The translations under genes and the position numbers were made by a program. The notes beneath the pieces were generated by a model that was not told the origin of the DNA, did not search any database, and worked only from the letters and a program-made list of their open reading frames with translations. From positions 53,135 to 68,200 of the forward strand of contig MU069507.1 in NCBI GenBank assembly GCA_002284615.2: 15,066 nt of DNA, in the 5' to 3' direction. Every line of letters starts with the position of its first letter. Within the stretch, counting starts at the first letter, position 1. Source of the stretch: Dunaliella salina. Taxonomy: Eukaryota > Chlorophyta > Chlorophyceae > Chlamydomonadales > Dunaliellaceae. Below are positions 1 to 9,900 of the stretch, piece after piece.

Positions 1-701
1 GAGGAACTTTCCAAGGCACCTGAGGGGCATTGGCATCCATGTGCAAGGGTTTCCAACATTGAAACACCCTGCTGGTGTGCAAGAGCGGGAGAAGCAACAA
101 CAGCACAGACTCGTCAGTTCAGGCTTGCAAACATGCAGGAGCGCAGGGATGTAGGGTGGATTTGATGCACTTTCAAACAATGGCTCGTTTTTTGATTGTA
201 TGGAATGCTTTTCTTGCAAGTTGTAACATATAACAGCAGCATGGTGGACATGTGTGTCTACTGCGCAGCTCATGAGTAGGGCGAAAAGGGGCTGATTGCC
301 CCTGTGGGGGCGTGCAAAACAACCATAAATGGATATTGAAAGGGGTGCAAAAATAATCTACATTAGGGGAAAAAGGTGGTTGAAGAGCAGGTACCACCCA
401 CTACCCCGCGCCTGCCTACAGGCAAACATGCAATCCAACAATCAGCTAAATCTCAGAATTTCTAGAAGTGTTCATGAACTTGCTTTGCCAAACCCCCAAA
501 ATGGGTACTCCTGGCACATGCCAAAGGAAAGGCTCCCTAATGTGCAAGCTAGCAAGCGTCCCGATAGCAACCTAGAGACACTAAGATGCTTGTAGAGCCA
601 TTGTAATGATGCAAGGAGATGCCCACGTTTGATCACAGCTTTTGTGTTCAATTGTTCTGTATCTTATCTCTGCATTCTCTCCCCTTTGCCTGTGCTCGCA
701 G
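1..701. other. Upstream intron or 5' flank, no exon recognised
   Basis: No convincing exon is visible on either strand. From about 375 the sequence belongs to the tandem unit seen again from 3501 onward. The last ~30 bases (about 668-701) are pyrimidine-rich and end in GCTCGCAG, a good 3' splice site for the exon at 702. If that reading is right, this is intron and the gene begins left of the window. Short reading frames here have no start context or composition worth calling. Confidence 0.5.
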
Positions 702-935
702 CCCTGTCTCCTTCCCCTCCTCCCCCTCCACCGATGCCATCTCCACCTTCGCCCCAGCCTCCACCTCCCCAGCCTCCTCCCTCACCACCCCCGAGCCCAG
801 ATCCCCCTTTACCACCTCCTCCCTTGAGTCCTCCGCCTCCTCCTCCGCCCTCACCCCCACCGCCTTCTCCACAGCCCCCTCCAAGTCCGCTGCCTCCAAG
901 CCCACCACCGCCTTCCCCACAGCCGCCTCCCCCAC
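702..935 (+). CDS. Proline-rich rod exon, copy A
   Basis: This exon encodes 78 codons' worth of almost uninterrupted SPPPP, PPSPQPP and PPPSPPPSP motifs, typical of the hydroxyproline-rich rods of green algal wall and matrix glycoproteins, where such prolines are hydroxylated and O-glycosylated. It lies between acceptor CTCGCAG (ends 701) and donor GTAGGT (936). Both splice phases are 1 and the length is 234 nt, so inserting or removing a copy does not change the frame. The same frame stays open upstream to 629 but starts there with TTG, not ATG (see the alternative for copy D). A glycine-rich frame on the other strand is a composition shadow. Confidence 0.72.
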
Positions 936-3900
936 GTAGGTGACTCCAACTGCTTTGTGTGTGCGCACACAATATTACCCAGCTGTACTTGTTCTTGCTA
1001 CATCCAAAACTCCTTTTTGGGACGGCAATAACGCATGGCGCAGGCTCTGCGCTTAGTGTGGCATAAACTATTCAAGGTTGTTCTGTATTTGCCTTGTCAT
1101 GGAACTTGGGCTTCATTAGGTGCAACAGTGCTGGACCTGCCCTCTCATTTTGGGACAGTAGGACATTTGCCTTTTGCTCCAGGGGTCAATCGTGAGCCAA
1201 GGAACACCCACACTGTCACCACAGCTGAATCGTGCTCAGAATTGCATAGCATTGTGAAACAAAGAAGGAAACATAGGAATCGGAATGAGTTCCGGCATAG
1301 GTGGCTCATCATGGGTTTTCAGGTGTTGCACAGTAGCAGCTCTGAAGTGACCACAGACCTGCACAGAGCCGAAGCGTCTTCTGTTAGCCTGAGAATGGCA
1401 AAGAAAACACCCCCATGACAACCCAAGGTTCTACCAAGGAACATGTTTGTGTGCAAAAGACAGGGTCAACTTATGCCAGCATTTTAAACTCGTGGATTTT
1501 GTTTTTTTTCGAACTTAAAGTGAATTAAAAAAAGCCATTATGTAATTCTTTTAAAGAGGGGGCTAATTAACTGAGCATGTGCCAAAAACATGCTTCTTTT
1601 TTCTGCGCTTTTAGTGCACTTACTCACAGCCACTTTATCTGCTTGGGGCAAATTTGGCTTTAGAACATACCTTACCTTACAAGCTACCCGGGAATGTGCT
1701 TATATTTGTGTAAGTCGCCCTGTGTGGTGAGAAAGACTGTGTCACAGCTCACATGGGATGTGTAAACCATAGTTGGGTCCTCTTTATGGAACATGGCTAA
1801 AATTGTCATACATCATCAACTACTGGGACTTTTCACTCCATTATTTTATAATGATGTTTTTTGGGAACACGGATTCCATGTCAGAAATAATCGCCTAATT
1901 TGGCGCAGTAGGTGGTACAGAATGGAGATTTGGTGGTTAAAGTTAGGGTTCATGCCGCGATTAACAAAGAATGTGTACCACATCTGGTTATCTTGAAACC
2001 TTGTTGCTTGAGAAAGAGGAACTCAAGGTTCAAGGAAACCAGTTGGGGTAAGCCCATGCAGAAANCTCCTCCGCCCTCACCCCCACCGCCTTCTCCGCAG
2101 CCCCCTCCAAGTCCGTCGCCTCCAAGCCCACCACCGCCTTCCCCACAGCCGCCCCCCCCACGTAGGTGACTCCGACTGCTTTGTGTGTGCGCACACATTA
2201 TTACCCAGCTGTACTTGTTCTTGCTACATCCATGACTTCTTTTTAGGACGGCAATAACGCATGGCGCAGGCTCTGCGCTTAGTGTGGCATAAACTATTCA
2301 AGGTTGTTCTGCATTTGCCTTGTCATGGAACTTGGGCTTCATTAGGTGCAACAATGCTGGACCTGCCCTCTCATTTTGGGACAGTAGGACATTTGCCTTT
2401 TGCTCCAGGGGTCAATCTTGAGCCAAGGAACACCCACACTGTAACCACAGCTGAATCGTGCTCAGAATTGCATAGCATTGTGGAACAAAGAAGGGAACAT
2501 AGGAATCGGAATGAGTTCCGGCATAGGTGGCTCATCATGGGTTTTCAGGTGTTGCACAGTAGCAGCTCTGAAGTGACCACAGACCTGCACAGAGCTGAAG
2601 CGTCTTCTGTTAGCCTGAGAATGGCAAAGAAAACATCCCCATGACAACCCAAGGTCCTACCAAGGAACATGTTTGTGTGCAAAAGACAGGGTCAACTTAT
2701 GCCAGCATTTTAAACTCGTGGATTTTGTTTTTTTTCGAACTTAAAGTGAATTAAAAAAAGCCATTATGTAATTCTTTTAAAGAGGGGGCTAATTAACTGA
2801 GCATGTGCCAAAAACATGCTTCTTTTTTCTGCGCTTTTAGTGCACTTACTCACAGCCACTTTATCTGCTTGGGGCAAATTTGGCTTTAGAACATACCTTA
2901 CCTTACAAGCTACCCGGGAATGTGCTTATATTTGTGTAAGTCGCCCTGTGTGGTGAGAAAGACTGTGTCACAGCTCACATGGGATGTGTAAACCATAGTT
3001 GGGTCCTCTTTATGGAACATGGCTAAAATTGTCNTACATCATCAACTACTGGGACTTTTCACTCCATTATTTTATAATGATGTTTTTTGGGAACACGGAT
3101 TCCATGTCAGAAATAATCGCCTAATTTGGCGCAGTAGGTGGTACAGAATGGAGATTTGGTGGTTAAAGTTAGGGTTCATGCCGCGATTAACAAAGAATGT
3201 GTACCACATCTGGTTATCTTGAAACCTTGTTGCTTGAGAAAGAGGAACTCAAGGTTCAAGGAAACCAGTTGGGGTAAGCCCATGCAGAAAGCGTCCCAAA
3301 CACACACATTTTTTTGTTTCAGTTACCCCCCTCTGGAATTGTTTGGGTCCTACACCCAAAAAGGACCCCTTGACAACCCCTCTGACATTCCCCTGACACC
3401 AACACAGCGAGCTTAGCTGCCCCCTTAGTCCCCATTGATGGTCCTCTTTCCTTTCTCATCATTGCTTTTGCAAGGGTAGGCAACAAGGAGAGGGGGGATA
3501 GGTGGTTGAAGAGCAGNTACCACCCAGTACACCGCCCCTGCCTGCAAGCAAACATGCAATCCAACAGTCAATTAAATCTCAGACTTTCTNGAAGTGTTCA
3601 TAAAATGTACTTGCTTTGCCAAACTCGCTAATAGGGTAACCATGGCGTATACCAAAAGAAAGGCTCCCTAATGTGCAAGCTAGCAAGGGTCCCGCTAGCA
3701 ACCTAGAGACACTAAGATGCTTATAGAGCCATTGTAATGATGCAAGTAGATGGCCACATATGATCACTGCTTTGTATTCAATCGTTGTGTATCTTTATCT
3801 CTGCATTCTCTCCCCCTTGCCTGTGCTCGCAGCCCTGTCTCCTTCCCCTCCTCCCCCATCCCCGATGCCACCTCCACCTTCGCCCCAGCCTCCACCTCCC

Positions 3901-6900
3901 CTGCCTCCTCCCTCACCNCGCTAATAGGGTAACCATGGCGTATACCAAAAGAAAGGCTCCCTAATGTGCAAGCTAGCAAGGGTCCCGCTAGCAACCTAGA
4001 GACACTAAGATGCCTATAGAGCCATTGTAATGATGCAAGTAGATGGCCACATATGATCACTGCTTTGTATTCAATCCTTGTGTATCTTTATCTCTGCATT
4101 CTCTCCCCTTTGCCTGTGCTCGCAGCCCTGTCTCCTTCCCCTCCTCCCCCTCCACCGATGCCACCTCCACCTTCGCCCCAGCCTCCACCTCCCCAGCCTC
4201 CTCCCTCACCACCCCCCAGCCCAGATCCCCCTATACCACCTCCTCCCTTGAGTCCTTCGCCTCCTCCTCCGCCCTCACCCCTACCGCCTTCTCCGCAGCC
4301 CCCTCCAAGTCCGTCGCCTCCAAGCCCACCACCGCCTTCCCCACAGCCGCCCCCCCCACGTAGGTGACTCCAACTGCTTTGTGTGTGCGCACACAATATT
4401 ACCCAGCTGTACTTGTTCTTGCTACATCCATGACTTCTTTTTAGGACGGCAATAACACATGGCGCAGGCGCTGCGCTTAGTGTGGCATAATCTTTTCAAG
4501 GTTGTTTTTGCATTTGCCTTGTCATGGAACTTGGGCTTAATTAGGTGCAACGGTGCTGGACCTGCCCTCTCATTATAGGATAGTAGGACGTTTGCCTTTT
4601 GCTCCAGGGGTCAACCTTGAGCCAAGGAACACCCACACTGAAACCACAGCTGAATCGTGCTCAGAATTGCATAGCATTGTGAAACAAAGAAGGGAACATA
4701 GGAATCGGAGTGAGTTCCGGCATAGGTGGCTCATCATGGGTCTTCAGGTGTTGCACAGTAGCAGCTCTGAAGTGACCACAGACCTGCACAGAGCTGAAGT
4801 GTCTTCTGTTAGCCTGAGAATGGCAAAGAAAACATCCCCATTACAACATAAGGTCCTACCAAGGAGCATGTTCATGTGCAAAAGGCAGGGTCAACTTATG
4901 CCAGCATTTTAAACTCGTGGATTTTGTTTTTTTTCGAACTTAAAGTGAATTAAAAAATGCCATTGTGTAATTTTTTTAAAGAGGGGGCTAACTAACTGAG
5001 CATGTGCCAAAACATGCTTCTTATCTGCGCTTTTAGTGCACTTACTCACAGCCTCTTCATCTAATTGGGACAAGTCTGGCTTTAAAAATTACCTTACCTT
5101 ACAAGCTACCCGGGAATGTGCTTATTTTTTTGTGTAACTTGCCTTGTTTGCTGAAAAAGACTGTGTTACAGCTCACATGGGTCGTGTAAACCCTAGCTTG
5201 GTCTTTTTTGTGGAAAATGGCTTAATTGCCATGTAACACCAAATACTGGGACTTTTCACTCTACTATTTTCAAATGCAGCAAAGCCGCCGCCCCCCAGCC
5301 CATTGCCTCCATTACCCTCACCCTCTCCTCCAGCACCTGGGCCTTTACCCCCTTTACCACCTCCGCCTGTGCTGTCCTCACCACTTCCACCTGTGCCGTC
5401 CTCACCACCGCTACCTCCACCTCCAAGCCCTTCCCCCTCTCCACTCCCTGCTGGTGTGCCCCGCCCTCCGCCCCAGCCACCCTCTCCTCCTGCGCCGTAC
5501 ACTTCTGCTCCTGTTTTGCGTGTTGTGCCCCTCAATGGAACTGAGGATGAGCAGGACATCCAGAGGGCTGATCCGCTAGACACATCTGGTGATCCATTGC
5601 TGGATGGCAAGCGGACAATCATTGGTGTCAACAGTGCTGATCCCCTTTTTCAAGACCCTGGTGCAGTCGCCGTCGATGACGTGCAGGGCGACTTATTGGT
5701 GCGTTGTAATGGCAAAGGAGCAAAAAAAATGCGATGTGATGTGCTTGTTTGGGTTCAGTATCAGAATTGCATCAAAGCTAGAACTGGGAGTCTGGTGAAG
5801 TATCTCATTGTTATGCGTGCTGACTTGCCTTCTTATCATTAACACTGGACATGCACTTTGCTGCACCAAAAAATGGAGTCCGCTGGAGGTGTGTGCAAAG
5901 CACAGGCAGCGAAAGTAAAATTTGCGACACGTCCGTGTCTTCTGATTTGATGAACGCGTTCAAAATGTTATTAATACCACACGCTCTTTTTCACGCGCTA
6001 TGAACGCCTCTCTGTGCTGTGCAGTATGTAGTGCACTCAAAACTGCAAGTTTTGTATTAAAAATTATGTAAAGAGGTTCTGTTTCATTTATTGAGTGCAT
6101 GACAACTTCAAAATTCTCCGCTGGAGGGTGCAAACTTCGCGCTTGAACAGCACTACAGCCAAACGCGAGTATATAGTTCAACATCGACGGAACACCTTAA
6201 ACTGTCTGTCACGTCCATATGCCTTGTCAACCGCTTTCGCTGTCCTGCAGCAACGTACATCGATTTGGGAGTCTTAGATTGAAAAAGTGCATGTTTTGGC
6301 TTCACATACTCTTGCGCAATTACTTTTTGCTCCAGGCAGGAATTGCATTGCCATGGTTTTTGGAAAAGAGGAATGAAGAGCAACCAAGGTTGCAAGGCTG
6401 AAACTCTGCTCAGGCCAAGAGGTCCAGAACAGCTTGTTGATGTCTTTTGCCTTGAAGGGGAAAGGTTAAGGCATTGCAGGTTGCATGTTGTGGTATGAAG
6501 GGAAGGCCAAACAACTAGGCGACAAGCTAGTACTAGCTTGCTAGCACTAGCTAGTTGTCTGGCCTCCCCTTTATACCTTGTCATTGCCCATCCGCCTGGC
6601 TGCACACATGCTGCTCATTGCTTTTAAGGTTGCTGGTACCTCTTTGTAACCAAAGGTTGCATTGAGCCAAGGTGAGAGCCGTGGGTGTGGTAATAATACA
6701 GCAAACAGGGACAATTGGCAGCCAAATGCTATGGGTATGAAAAAAAGAAAAGAAAGAGTCTTTCGCTTGCCATGCGGCTGCGTGCATTAATAAAAGAGCC
6801 TCTCATTGACTACCACCAAAGAGGGCATCTTTAGTACCACCCTGGTCAAGGATTTGAACTGGGGACCTCCTTGCTTTCGCCCTCCTCGCCCTTGACTAGA

Positions 6901-9900
6901 GTTTCGTAACATGACGGTGGTTGAGCTGTTCGATACTCAATGCTCGATGGGTATGGTAATGATTCAGCAAACAGGTACAAGCAGCAGCCAAATGCTGTGG
7001 GCAAAGTGATGATCCACGAATGAGGACAATCAGCAGCCAAATGCTGAGAAAGCTGACAGAGTCCAGCTCGCACCTCCTCAGCATGCAGTTCACAGACTAA
7101 ATGGTGGTTCGTTCCCACTTTTGGGAGCTTCATCTGTCCCTGAATCCAAAATAAATTGGTGCAGGTGTTTCCTTTTCTAGGGCTCATATCAAATTCTTAG
7201 AGGCACGGATTTAAAGATGCGGCATGCAAAGTGGAACATCCAATTCCTTGCAGCTTTGAGACGTCCTCCTTCTCTTGGGCAGATTTCTTTACTTGAATCA
7301 GCTTGAAAGGTGATGTTTTGGCCTGCTCACGCACAAAGCTGATGTTCAAATGTTTTGGTGTTCCTTACATGCAGGTCACTTCACATCTCTTCTTGGCTAG
7401 CGAATCGAATCCCCGGACAGTCACAAAGTCAAAGGTAGAGTGTGAATGTCCATGCTTGCACGGCAAGGTGCAAAAAGGTTTTTTTAATGCATTTTTGCCC
7501 TCGAGCTTCTCTCTCCACCTTTGTTGTCATAAGGTTTTCGGAGCATTATCTGATTGCAGCATCACATGGGAAACACAGACAGGCTGCAACTTTGAGTTTT
7601 GTACTTCTGTACTGACATGGAAATCATCGCACGGAAGTGTTGAGTAAAACCCTCAATTTTTAAAAAAGTGCTCCAGATTTAGCCAAGGATGCCTCAAGCC
7701 TTAAATCCTTAGAGCATGGTGCAGGTTGCACAGGGTAATTTTGAGATTTGCCATGCACAGGAATGATTTGAAGCTTCTCCAGGCAGTGCCAGTCCATTTT
7801 AAGGAAGACTTGTAGAACCTTCTTTCTTGCTTACCTCATAGCACCTTGTTTGCATATACCTGATCAACCATTTCAATTCCTTGCAACACAGGTCAACATC
7901 CCAAGGGCCCGACCAACACTACCAGGCCAGCCTTGGTTGGTACGATACTCAATCGCAGAGGGCGATGCATGGTCCTGGCGGGATGTGGCAACACCCCTCA
8001 TCAGAGAAGTCGTCATTGTTTGCCTAAGCGTGAGTCCTCCCTACTGTGATAAAATTCCATGCCTGCTCCTTGATTCTTCATGCCATTTTCCTTTCATACC
8101 TTCTTCAAACTTTATCATTGATGCTTCATTTCATGTCCCCTCTCATCCCGTTGATGCTCCTCAATACCTCCCCTTCTGCCTCTTGGTGACCCTTCATCAC
8201 TGGTGCATTACATAAGAACTCCCTGCTTAATCTAGGGCACAAAACGAACTGAATGCTGCCCACCTTGACAATTTTTTAAAGATTTTTACCTCAACTGCCG
8301 GCTGTTGGCACCAAACATGCTGGATCCTTTTGTACATGGACTTCTTATTTTTTTTTCCTCGGGCAGGCTAGCAGTCAGTCATTTTGGCTGGAGGCAGGAG
8401 GGTAAAAAAAAAAAAAAGTAGTGGAACACCCGTCAAAAAACTGGGTGGGACCCTCCTGACCCACCCACCCACCCCAAAACCCCCATGCAGTAACCCTACG
8501 CGGACAAAAAGGGTATCAATCTGCTCCTTTTTGAAATAGCTATCCATCTGCAAACTCACCATACTAGAAAAGCGAGTTGCAGCAGAGTTATGGGACAAAA
8601 ACTGAGCTGCGGACGCCCATGCATACCTGCCCTTCCAGGCACCCACAACTGGCTTGCAAGTCCACTAACTGCCCTCCTGACTTCACCATGCATAATCACA
8701 TCATACATTGTCACTACCCTGGAAGTTTGAACTGGTTTGCCGCATGTTCGCCTCTACACCCCTTGCCGCCCACACCCTTGCGCGTGTGTCACTAACTCCC
8801 AGTCATGCACACAGACCCCCCCCTTTACTCAATTCACCCAAAGAGGGTGCCAATAGACAGTTCTGGAGCTCAGAAATCCATTGGTGTCCTTAGAATTCTG
8901 TAGAAGTGGCCCAGAAAAATTCTGGGGGGGGTGTCCCAAAAACCTGTACCCCCATTGACCACCCCCCCCACCTCGGATCGGACTCATATATATACCAATC
9001 AATAGCCCTTGATCCCAGGATTCCGAATATGTAGTTTTTAGCAGGGCGGACACGGGTGTTCCAAAAGTTATGCTTCTTGCAGCCTCCTGCTGGAGGCCTT
9101 TTTTTCCTGAAATATGTAAGCTGTCGGCACCTTTCCATCTGTATCCTTCCCTGCATGGCCATCCTTTGTGCCGCACTGATATGAAAATTAACGACTCAAG
9201 ATTGACCCTCCTTTGTTTCCACACCAATTTTCCTCCTGTCTGGACAAGCACCATTTTGACCTACTTCGGCACACATTTGTCATGTGATGTAGTCATGTTT
9301 GTGTCACGTAGGAAAGGTAAGCTGATTTGTGCACTCTTCAAGCATTGTACCTTGATCCAAAAAATCCTGATCCCTTACACATGAGTGCGCAACAGGTAAT
9401 ATATGCAGGCTTGATTGGAAAATGTCCAGGGGCCACAACTTGTGTTTATGGGCAAGATTCCAATGTAACTGAATAGCAAGACACGTTCAATGCTCTTTGG
9501 AAATGGTGACTTTATCCTTGCCTTTCAAGTATGCATGATCTATTCTCTTGGTTGTGCCGCATGCTGGTTTGCAAGAATGTATGATTGATTTTATCCCTTG
9601 ATGCTTTGCTCCTGTGCTCAGGGGGAAAGAGTCTGCCAGGAGGAAGATAGTGGGGATGCTTTCTGTTCAACAGAAGGCTTTTGTGTCAGGTTCACCGACT
9701 CAGCTTCTATAGATGAAAACGTTGAGCATTTCCCGCCAGCAATCGAGCTGGAAGGCGATTGTGACAGAGTGTCAATTGATGCGCAGACAGCCTACGAGAT
9801 TTGCCCCAACAATTTTACTGCATCTGGCTCAGAGCTTCTTTGCGAGCAGTAAGTGAAGCCATTTTTCATGCCTGTCCTTTTTATGAAAAGAGTGTCCCAA

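Larger units (their letters stand above)
375..2064 (+). repeat. Tandem unit copy A (intron end + proline exon + intron start)
   Basis: Copy A matches copies B, C and D. It begins at GGTGGTTGAAGAGCAG (375, matching 3501) and stops abruptly at the N at 2065. It contains the complete proline exon 702-935 and over 1.1 kb of downstream intron. Bases 840-2064 correspond to 2066-3290 at a constant offset of 1226. By eye there are about 18 substitutions in the first ~600 nt and none in the last ~630 nt apart from the N at 3034. The full unit length inferred from copies B and C is about 1.9 kb. Confidence 0.85.
5699..7891 (+). other. Intron, 2193 nt, carrying several repeats
   Basis: Phase 0 intron with GTGCGT donor and ACACAG acceptor. 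Its contents are a hairpin-like palindrome (6489-6580), a possible tRNA-derived element (6826-6930, minus), copies of a ~54-nt degenerate repeat (6684-7046) and one possible small cassette exon (7375-7434). The open frames inside, on either strand, show no recognisable protein. Confidence 0.6.

Noticed and set aside
619..939. Ser/Thr/Ala-rich plus-strand frame overlapping the proline exon (also 4043-4363)
   Set aside because: A shifted reading of the same low-complexity sequence; only the proline frame joins in phase to the exon at 5280.
664..972. Glycine-rich open frame on the minus strand (also at 1950-2198, 4088-4396, 5173-5631)
   Set aside because: It is the complement of the proline codons; open frames are expected there from composition, and splice signals fit the plus strand.
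1035..1418. 127-codon open frame repeated at 2261-2644
   Set aside because: It lies within intron sequence and is broken by an indel in copy D. Its conservation is explained by the recent duplication, and the protein resembles nothing I know.
5699..5842. Read-through of the rod/Ig exon to the TAA at 5840-5842 as the gene's end
   Set aside because: The domain is only half complete there and its second half lies in phase at 7892; a good phase-0 donor precedes it.
6153..6605. 150-codon minus-strand open frame
   Set aside because: It spans the hairpin palindrome, has no recognisable motif, and is within a plus-strand intron.
8829..9254. 141-codon minus-strand open frame
   Set aside because: It crosses long G and C runs, with glycine/proline-like artefacts and no recognisable domain.
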